Source of the DNA: Helichrysum umbraculigerum
Taxonomy: Eukaryota; Streptophyta; Magnoliopsida; Asterales; Asteraceae
NCBI GenBank assembly: GCA_949592205.1
Contig: CATIUR010000005.1
Span: forward strand, 133,664,277 to 133,728,276
Direction: 5' to 3'
DNA length: 64,000 nt
Below, one piece after another: positions 11,081-21,444 of this stretch; position 1 is the stretch's first letter, and the number at the start of each line of letters is the position of its first letter. The notes beneath the pieces were generated by a model. It was not told the DNA's origin. It saw only the letters and a list, made by a program, of their open reading frames with translations, and ran no database searches. Made by a program: the position numbers and the translations under genes.

Positions 11081-11980
11081 CAAACATGTGAAATATTTGA
11101 TATATGGGGATTAGATTTCATGGGACCATTTCCGAAATCTTACGGAAAAGAATACATTCTAGTAGCTGTCGATTACGTGTCAAGATGGGCAGAAGCTCAA
11201 GCCTTTCCAACAAATGACTCAAGAGTAGTGACCAAGTTCTTAAAGCAGCTGTTCTGTCGGTTTGGAACACCTCGGGCGATCATCAGTGATCGAGGCACGC
11301 ACTTTTGCAATACTCAGTTTATGAAATTATTGCAACAATATGGTGTTACTCACAAGACCTCTACGGCTTACCACCCACAGACGAATGAGCAAGCAGAAAT
11401 TACAAACCGAGCACTTAAAAGAATCTTGGAACGAACAGTAGGTCAACACAAGGAAAGATGGGTAGATAAGCTAGATGATGCTTTATGGGCATTCCGGACA
11501 GCCTACAAAACACCCTTAGGAACAACTCCCTATAGGCTCGTGTACGGTAAAGCATGTCATCTCCTGATTGAACTCGAATACAAAGCTTACTGGGCATTGA
11601 AGAACTGTAGTTTAGATCCTACGATAACGGGAACACACCGGAGAATGCAACTGAATGAACTAGCAGAGTTAAGGGATCAAGCTTATGAAAGTTCTTACAA
11701 ATTTAAGGAAAGAACCAAACTGCTCCACGATTCCAAGCTCCGCCCCACACGCTTCAATCCAGGTGATAAAGTTCTACTCTTTAACTCCCGATTTAAAAAG
11801 TTTTCTGCTAAGTTTAAAACACGGTGGAGCGGCCCTTTTACAATCTCTAAAGTATTTCCTTATGGTGCCATAGAACTCGAGGCTCCAGATGGAAATTTCA
11901 AAGTAAACGGTCACCGATTAAAACACTACGTAGAAGACTTTCCCTCAACTGAGGAAGTCTACAACTATGAATCATCTTAA
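11081..11980 (+). pseudogene. Athila-like integrase, C-terminal fragment cut by the Tekay insertion
   Basis: The frame is open from the LTR junction to the stop at 11980. It holds the integrase catalytic core with D in WGLDFMGPF, D in IISDRGTHF and E in NEQAEI, followed by the typical Athila/Tat C-terminal part with KVLLFNSR and WSGPFTI. The N-terminal HHCC zinc-binding part and everything upstream of it are missing. A longer open frame that begins inside the LTR at 11009 is an accident of the insertion, not a native start. The catalytic triad looks intact, so the host copy was inactivated by insertion rather than by drift. Confidence 0.88.
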
Positions 11981-12025
11981 TATATTAGTAGTTATCAAAA
12001 AGTCAAGCTACGAGACTCGATAAAC

Positions 12026-12057
12026 GAAGCGCTCTTGGGAGGCACCCCAAGCCTATC
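12026..12057 (+). other. conserved post-integrase motif of Athila-like elements
   Basis: The motif aagcgctcttgggaggcacc follows the integrase stop by about 45 bp. The reverse complement of an almost identical motif is at 19785-19821 in the minus-strand element. It is a familiar conserved non-coding landmark in Athila-type elements; its role is not known to me. Confidence 0.6.
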
Positions 12058-12173
12058 TTATGTTTTCAGCATTAATTTTATCTTTCTGTTGTGTTTAAGC
12101 TAATCCAATTTTCTATGCAGTACCTCATAAAGGGCTAATGATCTTAGACCATTAACCTTCTATATTTTGCAGG

Positions 12174-12836
12174 ATGAGTTCGCAGTCAGACAGAGCACGA
12201 GCCCCCAGACAGAGACGCTCGCATACCATGCACCACTCCCGGAGTTCATCACCGGGTAGTAGCATGAGGACCGTCAGAGGATCCCAGTCACCACCTCCTA
12301 GTTTGGATGATATCTCGGCAGACTTGGTGGAGGTGCACGTTCAGGAGTCATTCCTGTTACGTCCCATCCAGGCCAGGTTACCTTCATCTCACCAACCAGC
12401 GGGACAGACCGCAGGGACCTCCAGAGTACCCATCTTTGAGCATGGGGTTACTACTACGGACCCTGCTGTCACTTGGTCTATACTGAGAGCCCTTGAGGTC
12501 CAGCACACCGCCATCTCTGAGATCCACACTGCTTTAGGCTTTACCTCTACACCTGTGTGCCCCTTTCAGATGGGACCTGATCCCGCTCCGCACATTCCAC
12601 CATGGGATTTATTCCCATCTTGGAGCTTGACTGCGCAGGACCACCCCACTTTTATGGTCCCACTAGAGGAGGAGACTGCTGCACTGGACGCTTGGATCCA
12701 GGATCCAGAGGATGGTACCGCATCTCCTGTCTATACCATCGAGGAGTCAGCATCTCCTACATCGATCGTGGAAAACACGATCTTTATGGATGATGACTTC
12801 ACCGACTGGGAGGCGCTCTATGCTGACACGGATTAG
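12174..12836 (+). CDS. small 3' ORF of Athila-like element (220 aa), unrecognised
   Basis: Occupies the position where Athila-type elements carry their extra downstream ORF. The product starts with a Ser/Arg-rich basic segment (residues 1-40), then a Pro/Thr-rich middle and an acidic end rich in Asp and Glu. I see no membrane segment, signal peptide or known domain. The ATG follows a convincing 3' splice site (pyrimidine-rich tatattttgcag, then g), so it may be expressed from a spliced subgenomic RNA. The ATHILA ORF of the minus-strand element (17078-18175) is likewise preceded by a splice acceptor. It could be a shortened remnant of that ORF, but I see no sequence match. Confidence 0.5.
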   Translation: MSSQSDRARAPRQRRSHTMHHSRSSSPGSSMRTVRGSQSPPPSLDDISADLVEVHVQESFLLRPIQARLPSSHQPAGQTAGTSRVPIFEHGVTTTDPAVTWSILRALEVQHTAISEIHTALGFTSTPVCPFQMGPDPAPHIPPWDLFPSWSLTAQDHPTFMVPLEEETAALDAWIQDPEDGTASPVYTIEESASPTSIVENTIFMDDDFTDWEALYADTD

Positions 12837-14476
12837 CTACTTTTAGTTATTATTATTTATGTTTAGTATTAACTCGTATTAACATTTGTGTCTTATGAAG
12901 GATGTGTACCATGCAGAATTGAAAATAGAATTTGCGGAACAAGTTCATTCTTAATGAGCCTGGTCCATCTCCATCAAATTGACATACACTTGAACCTGGT
13001 CCTTTAAATCCAGTGGCATCACACATAGCGCAAGGAAGTATCTTTTCTAACCTTACTTTGCTTGAACCACACAAAAATTTTAAGAAAAACTCCAAGTGTG
13101 GGATTATTACCCACAAATGGAGAATAACTCTGAAAATATTGATCCGTATTAAAACTCCAAGTATGGGATTAACCTAACTTAGAGAACATTAGGGACAATG
13201 TTCTTTTCAGTGTGGGATAGTAGCAGTAGCATTCACTACTGTATTGCAACATAAACGTTTGATCAAACTTCTTAGCAAGAACTCATATTTTCAGCAAAAA
13301 ATTTCAAAATTTTTCATGGAAAGCCCAAAAAGGGTATTTTCGGTCAACAAAAATCCGAATGGTTTGGCAAATCGACTACGACAGGTAAAACTCTTTGATA
13401 AATTTCCAAACTGAGTTTCAAACAAGCAATCGCATGACTAGGCACAAAACCACCAAAATTAAGCGAGGAATTTTGAGCCATGCAAAAGCATTCACTCTAA
13501 TGCTTCACTTATTCATTTGTGAGTGTGCCGATGTATGCCTTCTTGAGTCAGAACTTGCTCGATGAATGCAATTCGAAACTACAAAAGTGAGCGTCATACG
13601 TGACGAAGGTGCAATTAGAGGATCTTGACATTCACTAGGATAGAACCCTCTCGTGAAACCCCCGTTTTCAAGACTAACCCTGCCAATGTCCATTTTCGGC
13701 ATTGAAGATCATTTAGAAAACCTGTTGAGCCTCAGCCTTTTCATTTCAAAAACTCATTTCAAAAACCAACCTTTTCTTTACATCTCTTGGCCATAGCCTA
13801 AGTTTCTGTTCTGTCAGCGAAACATTGCAAGAGACGAAGTTCTACAAGGACTCCAAAGAAAGCACGAACAAAGCTGCCGAAGAAATCAAAAAGGTAAAAG
13901 ACCCAAGGATCATTTAAAGCCGAGGGAAATGTTATTCAAAAAAAGAAAGAATTACGAAAAGGAGGCTCTCAAAAGAGAAAAATTCATAAAGAGGTACTAT
14001 CTTAGAACGTAAAAGACAAGTCATCACAAACAACTCTTAGGCTATATTTAAACCACCTACCAAAACCCTTATCCCATACACCGTCTTCACCCTCTTTCGA
14101 ATGTCTAGGGATAATTTGCACCGTCCTCATTTAGATATTATAGATTTGATTCTCGACCAAGCTTATGACAATAGAAGAGCTACATGACTGGCCCTGAGTG
14201 ATTTAGAAGTTAGGAAACCCGATACACTTGAGTGAATTGAGTGACCACCTGTGAGGGACCCAGTCATGTATATCTTACATTTATAAAGATTGAAAAGAAA
14301 GCTTGCTAGAACCAAAAGTTTGGGGGGAACATCAAGGGATGAAACTTCGTCCGAAATCTTTTTTACCAACCCTGCAGGAACCAAAGTTCTCCGAAATACA
14401 AAGACACCCCTCCAGCTTTTTCTAGATTTAATGAAGACTTGCTTGAGGACAAGCAAAATTCTAAGTGTGGGATACT
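12837..14476 (+). other. non-coding 3' internal region and polypurine tract of Athila-like element
   Basis: No convincing gene. AAGTGTGGGA-type purine motifs occur near 13095, 13148 (as AAGTATGGGA), 13210 and finally 14462-14474, directly before the LTR. The last is preceded by cttgaggacaagcaa, a small palindrome that commonly precedes the polypurine tract in this lineage. The earlier copies look like decayed duplicates of the tract. Confidence 0.6.
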
Positions 14477-15050
14477 TGATAACGCGTAAAAAGTCACGTT
14501 ATTACTACCGATATCTCTCTCATTCTGGAACGATTCTCGGCATATTAACTCAAAAATAGCACAAATCAGTAACATTATGCCAAGATGGTCAAAACAAGGT
14601 TGCACGATAAAAATCGAGCAAAACGGCCGAGAAACGAAGATTCCACATACGTTTGAAGATTCATGGCTTAAAAACGAGATTTCAAGACTAAAGTGCCCTC
14701 CATCAACATCCAATATTTCCAAGATGTTCGTTTTTAAAATTCGAATCCAACAGAAGAAAAATGAAGATTTCGCGCCCGCCGGAAGATCCAAATGATCCAT
14801 ACGCAATATCTGGAGCTAGGGACCTCATTTTAAGTCATATCCTATGTCAAAATCTTCGTTTTTGAATCACGAATCCAACAAAAAAAGAATCAACTCAAAC
14901 GGACGTATAACGAAGAAAACACGCACGAATCGAGAAACGAAGCAAAAGATCGCGCAACGGGGCGGGATGGGGCCCACCGCCGCCGGCCACCTGGCTGACG
15001 CCTCCGGCCACCCTACCCCAGTCCCGGTTTCCGTTTTTGGCAAGTTTTGG

Positions 15051-15114
15051 TACCCGGTGCGCCTACTTTTCGCGTTGTACAGTACCCGGTGCGCCTACTT
15101 TTCGTGTTGTACAC
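15051..15114 (+). repeat. 32-bp tandem repeat (two copies) upstream of LTR TATA box
   Basis: Two copies of a unit starting tacccggtgcgcctactttt differ at only a couple of positions and lie about 70 bp upstream of the TATA box. This arrangement is typical for LTR enhancer repeats (inference). Confidence 0.8.
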
Positions 15115-15183
15115 ACCACTTTTGGCTAGTCTTTCTAACATTCACCTCAAGGCCAACTTATGCTAAAATGAGCCAAAGCTCAC

Positions 15184-15192
15184 CTATAAATA
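15184..15192 (+). promoter_or_regulatory. LTR TATA box
   Basis: CTATAAATA in the U3-like part of the LTR. The minus-strand Athila-like LTR has the same box at 23164-23172. Transcription would start about 30 bp downstream. Confidence 0.6.
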
Positions 15193-16836
15193 GGATGCTT
15201 AGGTTCATTTGTAACACACACCAATATATGCACACTTTCTAGCATATTTCATACTTTCTCACCATCCATTCTTTTCTTTCTTTATTGTAATACTTCCTTG
15301 GTTAATTAGACTAGCTAATTAACTAGTCAAGGAAGACTTGTACGGAGGTGCTCTGGGACGCATTTATAGCTACGAGTTATTGTATTTCTTTATCAGGTTT
15401 TAATCTATCTTCCATATTTAATTATGTTCGTTCTTTCTTTAATAAATTTAAATATGTATGCTAAATAACTCAATTGTCTGCTATGATAGTCGTTTAGGAG
15501 AGATGTAAATATGTGATTATATTGTATGCTATGAGATTGCGGGTGTTGTGTATTATGAATAGATGTAGGAATTGAATCTTTATCGTTTATCTGCCCAACT
15601 CATGTTGTGACTAAAACCTTATCCAAAAATGAACGTAGCTAACTCATAGGGTATAGGTCACTTAGTTATACTATGTTTGATTGAATCATTGAGCTCGGCA
15701 TGGCCGGTGTTCTCTAGACCAAATTAGGATCCAAGAGACACGGAATATGGGAATAGAGGTAGATTAAGATTTAATTCGGACAGACGGTATTTTTGAGACA
15801 ACTTTCGGAATATCCTCGATTTAATTAATACATTTGTATGCTTAGGTCTAACTATTGTCTTGATTGTCTTATTGCATGTTCTTGTTTGATTGTTGCCTTA
15901 GGATTATAGTACTAGTAAAATACACCTAGCCTTAATTGTTGTGAAATAACATGACGGCCCCTATTCAACTGTTCTTTGATATAGTACTGGAAATGCTTAT
16001 GGCAAAGTACAAACGTATGGAAGTCGAGAACGACCGAAGGTAGTTGTGTTATGGATCAATTAACAAACGTATTACTTAAGTTTCTATTTGTAATATAAAC
16101 CACTCCTGTCTTGTTGCATACTTGAGTAATGTTGATAATTCATACGAATAAGTGATGACATCTTATCTGACCGCTTAGACCAGTTCTTCCAACTTATTCC
16201 GACAAGGGTAAAACCTGTTTACAAGATTGTTTATTCAGCAAACTGTGCCATGATTCGGACGTCTATGATGACCGAGATTGGGGAATAGGATTCGAGATTA
16301 ACTGTCAGATAATATGGACATGCATTTGAGAGAACTTTCGGTGTATGTTTTAATATATTCTGCAACCCACGTGACATTCTATTTTCCTGATTGTGGACAC
16401 TTCCGCGTTAGCCCGATAGTAGGATTGTAGCAATAACTCACATTAACTTATGACTTATCCTCATTAGAACTCTTCACGCTTTAATATCACCTGAACCACT
16501 TCATAGTAGACAATCGCTTTAACTGCTGAACGCCCGAAGTAACCTCCATTTCTGATTTAATTTAGTTTAATCTTAGAATAGAAAACTCAAAACCCAAACC
16601 AACTCTCTTTCGCCCTAGCTAAATTCATAAAAGTCTCTAAATTCTCCTAGTTTCAATTCGTCGCGCTTTGAAGAACGATCCTAGGTCATATTTATCCTTG
16701 CTAGCCCTTAGATTAGCAATAGTAGTAACCCTAGGCCCCAGCCTTATAAATTTAAAACCCACTACTGGTGCCCGGATAGTCATCGTTAACGACACCGACC
16801 TGTTCGGGTGCCAACAGTGTACTGAGTAGACTCTGG

Positions 16837-17077
16837 CTATATCAGATGTGGATCTGTGAGTGGGTAATGGTGCGTAGTAGGTGGTAGGTGTGCGAGGGCG
16901 TCTATATGGATGTGGTGGCTGAGTGGAGGTATGTGGATGTGGTGGAGGAAAGGTGGTGTATGGGCGAGTGGTGGTATATGGGTGAGTGGCGGTATGGGTA
17001 GTGGGTGGAGGTGATGGTCCACATCTGTATAGGAAGTGATCAGGCTCAGGGGTACCATGTGTCCTAGCTATCAGAAC
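16837..17077 (-). pseudogene. decayed His/Pro-rich extension of the ATHILA-type ORF
   Basis: Downstream of the ORF stop at 17078, another frame encodes repeated His-Ile-Pro-Pro-Leu and His-Thr-Pro-Pro style units. It looks like the low-complexity C-terminal tail of the same protein after a frameshift, and is then cut by the plus-strand LTR. No function can be assigned. Confidence 0.4.
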
Positions 17078-18175
17078 CTACTGATCACGGATAACCTGTA
17101 AAGCATGTAATAGATAATACTGAGTAAGAGGAGTGACCGGATCCGTGTGATGCACAACGGCCTGTGTAGGCAGTACTGATGTGTCTGCTCCTCGTGATGT
17201 CTCAGGTATCTCTGCTGCAACTGGTCTCTGTGGCTGGGGACCAACATCTCTATCCTCTGTAGTCACGCGCTTCCTGGTCATTAAGCATCCAGGAATGGGC
17301 TGCCGAGTATGATACCATAAGCACTGTCTCTCAGGTCCCTCATCAATCATCCATATCAACTTACAGTACTCTAGATCAAACGGCTGCGAACTAGCATGAT
17401 GGGTGTAATCCTCACGGTGACGGTCAGTGAGAATCCCCATGCCGACTAATAATCTCGTGATAATGGCTCCCATGAATACGTGGCGTCTATCCTCTCTCTT
17501 CTCCTTCCACAATCTATCCGCGATGATGTATGCGACATTCAGGTTCTGCTTCCTTATGATCGCATCCATGAACTTAAGCTCTTCTGATGTAGCAGGTCCA
17601 GCATCTCTCTTTCCAAAGATAGTACAGCACAGGAGCTTGTGAAGAATGTGATGAACTGGTCGGGTCATGAGTGAAGCTTTCACTCCACTCCTGAAGGTTG
17701 TCCCTGTCAATCCTCTCCATATCTCCTTGTGATCCCGTGACGGTAAACTGGAGATTGACTGGAAACTGCTGGTAAACCAATCAGAACTGGCCTGAGACTG
17801 TGTGTAAAGGCCAAGGTATACTCCGAAATCTCCAACTGTCATATGATATTTCATCCCACGATACCGAAAAGTTATCTTCTTCTTATCAGTGATCTCCAAT
17901 CTCTCTCGGAACTCGTAAGTCATCATAAACTCAGTGACGACCTCTTGGTATATAGCCTCATCAATGAAGAAAAGATGGAAAAATGCAGCATGTTTTTCGC
18001 CATCTTTATCATACTTAATCAACTCTTCCAACTCATCCCTAATACCCAAGCGTCTCATATCCGGCCACATGATGACTCTGTTTGACCCTAAGTATCGTCC
18101 CATCCATTTCTCGATATCGTCCATATTCTCGGGGGATGAAGCAAGCTTCCTCAATGAAGGGTTTGATAGATCCAT
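17078..18175 (-). CDS. ATHILA-type ORF (365 aa), retrotransposon downstream protein
   Basis: I chose the ATG at 18175 because it directly follows a good 3' splice site (ttccttgtcaacag). The frame is open further upstream but not needed. The product has the plant ATHILA ORF-1-like layout: an N-terminal WMGRYLG segment, a central block with FRYRGMKYHMTVGDFGVYLG (about residues 105-124), RPVHHILHK and CCTIFGKR (near 180-195), and a later VFMGAIITRLLVGMGI hydrophobic stretch. Proteins of this family are encoded downstream of pol in Athila elements; their function is unsettled and some have been called envelope-like. No clear signal peptide is seen. The stop at 17078 may be premature because related-looking His/Pro-rich coding follows in another frame. 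Confidence 0.7.
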   Translation of the reverse strand: MDLSNPSLRKLASSPENMDDIEKWMGRYLGSNRVIMWPDMRRLGIRDELEELIKYDKDGEKHAAFFHLFFIDEAIYQEVVTEFMMTYEFRERLEITDKKKITFRYRGMKYHMTVGDFGVYLGLYTQSQASSDWFTSSFQSISSLPSRDHKEIWRGLTGTTFRSGVKASLMTRPVHHILHKLLCCTIFGKRDAGPATSEELKFMDAIIRKQNLNVAYIIADRLWKEKREDRRHVFMGAIITRLLVGMGILTDRHREDYTHHASSQPFDLEYCKLIWMIDEGPERQCLWYHTRQPIPGCLMTRKRVTTEDRDVGPQPQRPVAAEIPETSRGADTSVLPTQAVVHHTDPVTPLTQYYLLHALQVIRDQ

Positions 18176-19188
18176 CTGTTGACAAGGAAATGAGATGTAT
18201 AAGTAATAACAAATTGCTAAGTTCATTTCCAAATTTTAAACAAAAATTGGAAATGTAGGCTTTAAAATATAAATAAATCCGCAATTTATTTTAAACTAAA
18301 CCTAGGCCTAACCAATCCTCAATCCGCAATTTTTTGCAACCAAAAGTGTCTAACCTATTCCAAGGGTATTAAAGCAATAATAATACTAGCGTTTAATCCA
18401 AGTAAACTCGTCATTTCAAACAACTAGTAAATATTTTTACTTTCATTCATGGCAACTTAATCTAAGTGAGCTTAACCATGTAATTACCTCAAATATATCA
18501 AGTAAACCAAAAAGAGCATAAACTAATTTATTCATGCAAATACCATATGGTTAAAGACACGTGTTAACTTATTCGGTTACTTTTAACAACTTTGCAAGAT
18601 CTAAAGATTTTGATAAATGAATGACGGTAGCTTACGTGTGATGGTCATATTAAAATATTCAACACTTTATTAATTAAGGTGGTGAATAATTAAAATAATC
18701 AAGGACCAAAAGCTAACTAATGATTTATTGAAAATCTAAGAAACTTGCCATGATTTAATTAACACAAGTACCATTTTAAAAATTGAATATTTAAAATAAA
18801 GTATGATACTTGGTTAATTTTTAATCACAACGTGCTTACTTTAACTTTCAATAATCCTAAAGATCATTCAAAATAAACTAGCAATCATGTAAACATGTTT
18901 ATCAAATCATACTAAGCATGAATTGATTAAAACAAGTCAAAATAAACTACTAGTTACCAAAAGTCAACAAATCTAGCAATTTTGACAACTTAAAGTCAAC
19001 ACTTGAAGATCAAAGTAACAAATTATCAAGTAATCTACTCAATCAAGCATGTAATCATGTTAAGCAACTATGCAAGAACACTTTTGAACCATAAAACACA
19101 AGATTTCACCATGGATTTCATAGATCAAAAGTTGAAACCCTAACTTTTAAAAAGTTAATGAAATTTAAAGATTTGAGTTAGGAATTAC
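18176..19188 (-). other. candidate 5'UTR intron of the ATHILA-type ORF
   Basis: On the minus strand, cttgcaag|gtaattcc at 19189/19188 is a good 5' splice site and ttccttgtcaacag ending at 18176 a good 3' splice site. The interval is AT-rich (about 1 kb) with no coding signal. Splicing would put a short C/T-rich leader directly before the ATG at 18175. Confidence 0.5.
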
Positions 19189-19381
19189 CTTGCAAGTGAT
19201 GAAATGATGTTATGTATGCAAGAGAGATGATAAAATGAAGAACTTGAAGCTTTAAATCATCAAAAATGGTGGAAAAATGAGGGTTTGGTGATGGGGAGTG
19301 AAGGCCGACGGTTTGGAGGAAGGGGAAGGAAGAAATTTTTTGACTTTTTGACTTTTTGTTTGTAGTGGATGCCTTCCTCTT

Positions 19382-19392
19382 GGTTTAAATAC
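19382..19392 (-). promoter_or_regulatory. candidate internal TATA box
   Basis: GTATTTAAACC on the minus strand, about 60 bp upstream of a C/A/T-rich leader-like stretch (19190-19330). Position and spacing suit a promoter for the spliced ATHILA-type transcript. Only the motif is seen. Confidence 0.35.
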
Positions 19393-19784
19393 GTTTCGAT
19401 TTAAAACGCGAAAGATACGATACGTACGATTGGTTTTCGAAAGGTTTTAAGATTTTTAATAAAGTAACCAAAAGTAAATACGAATCTTTATAAAAAGTTT
19501 TCGAGAATTAAAATTGTATTTTAAATTGCATGCGAAAAGTTCTTTGCGTTTAAACAGAAACGAGTTTATTTAAAAACGAAACAATATTTTTGTGTGCTTT
19601 AAACTTTAAAACAAATCATAATTAATTTACCAGAATTTTAAAATTAAAACTTTGTTAAATTTTTCTGAAAAGTTCGAACTTACGCAAATTGCGCGAGTTT
19701 AAAGTTTAAAGGACGTTTTCTTGATTTTTAAACGAAAGCTTTAAAACGAAAAATTAATTTAAACTAAAATTAATTAACCTAGAT
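19393..19784. other. AT-rich stretch without recognised features
   Basis: Between the candidate promoter and the Athila landmark motif. It is rich in aaaacg/ttttcg and I see no ORF or repeat. Confidence 0.5.
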
Positions 19785-19821
19785 AGGCTTGGGGTGCCTC
19801 CCAAGAGCGCTTTGTTAAAGA
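19785..19821 (-). other. Athila post-integrase landmark motif (minus strand)
   Basis: Reverse complement reads aaagcgctcttgggaggcac and then ccaagcct, matching 12026-12057. Here it follows an unrelated ORF and not an integrase. Confidence 0.65.
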
Positions 19822-19837
19822 CGAAAGCTCGTCCATA

Positions 19838-21282
19838 TCAGATGACACTGTTGGGTACAGTTGATGCTTTGGATAGAGACAAGGTATAGCGGGAAATAAA
19901 CGTACCTCGGAGAGCTCGGATGACATAGTAAACTAAATCAACAGGATTTATGAAATACCGTTCAAATTCTGTTAAGAATTCTCGTTCTTCCTGACTGAGT
20001 TGTAACAATGCATCGAAAAAACGATTAAATTCCCGTTTCACCTTTTTATGGTTTGAAATGCCATCCCTAAATCCTGTATCTAGATAAGAAAGATCATAGA
20101 GCAGTTTTGAAAGTAAATCCACAAATTCCGTTTCCTCAGAAGAATCGGGATTTCCGTAAGTAGTGTGAACTGCTTGCGAAAGCTCTTCGATATAAATCTT
20201 CTGTTGGTTAGTAAACGGGAATTTGGTTTTTTGGAATAACTGGATTAGCTGGATATGGATCTGTTTCCTTTTTGCAAAGAAAGTAGCGTCCATAGCTTCC
20301 TTAGTTGATTCGGGAAAAATAGCTCTAAGTTCATTAATTAAATAAGTAGCAGGATCAACAAAGAATGGAATATCTGCAAGAATCATGTCAGACTTGATAG
20401 GGCTTCTTTCTATCCAAAATTCAAGCTCGTCAATCAGGAATGCAAAATAACGATTAATCCTAGGTTGTGAATCAGAGGGATAATCGGTGCTGGCAAGTAA
20501 ATCCATTAAAGGATCTAATTCTGATTTTAACAATAGCTCGTCTTTTCTACTATGTTTAGCACGAAGAAGTCTAATAATCCTATCAATCTCAACAAAGGTC
20601 TTTCTCTGCTCAAAATAAATGGAAAATCAGATATCTTAAGATATTTCAGAAAGTTGGCATGGATATCTATCCTCCTATTAGGCTTGAGAGAATTTCCTAA
20701 GTGATGGTCTGTTTCTGATTCGGGTAGATGATTCCTAGATTCATTGTTTAATCGGGTTGGTGTTTCTATCCTAAGTTCATTCTCAACCTGATATTGGAGA
20801 CGCTTTTCCTCAACAACACTTGAATAAATTGTAGTGGGGTGGGCTCGCAAAATATCTGGGAGATCGTACTCAAAGTATTCATCTAAACAATGAAGACGTT
20901 CATTCAAATCCATCCAAGGCATGGGTGGATAGAAGAACACTTCGATTCCAAATGGTTCATCATCAGGTAAAGTAGCAGGTCTAATATAGTGTGGATACTT
21001 AGATAAGATTGACAGAATCTCAGGGTCAAGTGTGGGTTGACCACTTAAAGCAACAGTAACAGAAGCTGGAATCTTCTGCTGAGATTCATCAAAACCTAAG
21101 TCTAAGCTCGATATTTTTGGGTTCTCAACTTCATGGTTAACACAGATTTCTCTAACGTCAGAGGAGTTTGACTCATACTCTGGACAGTCAAAGAATTCCG
21201 CATCTACCAAAGCCGTCATCTCATCCGTCATCATTTGATTGAGAGGAGAGATGGGGTTTGAAGGAGAATTAGGGTTTTTCAT
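19838..21282 (-). pseudogene. unrecognised retrotransposon ORF in the gag-pol position, one frameshift
   Basis: Two overlapping frames: 21282-20527 (251 aa, ATG start in good context after the primer-site leader) and 20533-19838 (231 aa). The second has no ATG at its start and overlaps the first by 7 bp, as expected when a single small indel splits one protein of about 480 aa. The first half is acidic (many Asp, Glu, Pro); the second is helical-looking with many charged and aromatic residues. There is no zinc knuckle, protease DTG, RT YxDD-type or integrase motif. The ORF ends 17 bp before the Athila landmark motif, so it stands where gag-pol would be. I do not recognise a family. A programmed frameshift is possible, but I see no clear slippery site. 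Confidence 0.55.
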
Positions 21283-21426
21283 TTTCTAATTTTTATATAT
21301 TTTCTAGGGTTTAAGAACTAAGTTATCTAACTAATAAAGCAATTAACTTCCTAAGTAATGATAATCTTAGGGAAGGATCTCCTAAAGTTAATTATCTAAG
21401 GCAGAATTCAATTCTTGACGAAACCG

Positions 21427-21444
21427 ATCCCCAGCAGCGGTGCC
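21427..21444 (-). promoter_or_regulatory. primer-binding site, Athila type
   Basis: The minus strand reads TGGCACCGCTGCTGGGGA six bases after the LTR end. This is close to the tRNA-Asp-like primer site (TGGCGCCGTTGCCGGGGA) usual in Athila elements. Confidence 0.8.

Larger units (their letters stand above)
11081..16815 (+). mobile_element. Athila-like Ty3/Gypsy element, 3' part (integrase to 3' LTR)
   Basis: What remains to the right of the Tekay-like insertion is the integrase core and C-terminus, a conserved post-integrase motif (gcgctcttgggaggcacccc), a small 3' ORF, a long non-coding stretch with AAGTGTGGGA-type purine tracts, and a 2339-bp 3' LTR. The left part (5' LTR, gag, RT) lies outside the window. 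The element is itself inserted in the minus-strand element whose ORF resumes at about 16816. Confidence 0.85.
14477..16815 (+). repeat. 3' LTR of plus-strand Athila-like element (2339 bp)
   Basis: Begins TGATAACGCG after the purine tract. The right end is taken at ggtgccaaca because the interrupted minus-strand sequence resumes after it. The start resembles that of the minus-strand LTR at 23877 (TGAT, then AAAAAGTCA within the first 25 bases), so the two are related subfamilies. It contains a 32-bp tandem repeat upstream of a CTATAAATA box. Confidence 0.75.

Noticed and set aside
12853..13116. 87-codon minus frame
   Set aside because: Antisense to the purine-tract region of the Athila-like element, no conserved features.
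16837..17058. separate small His/Pro-rich gene
   Set aside because: Low-complexity continuation of the ATHILA-type ORF in another frame, cut by the LTR; no sign of an independent gene.
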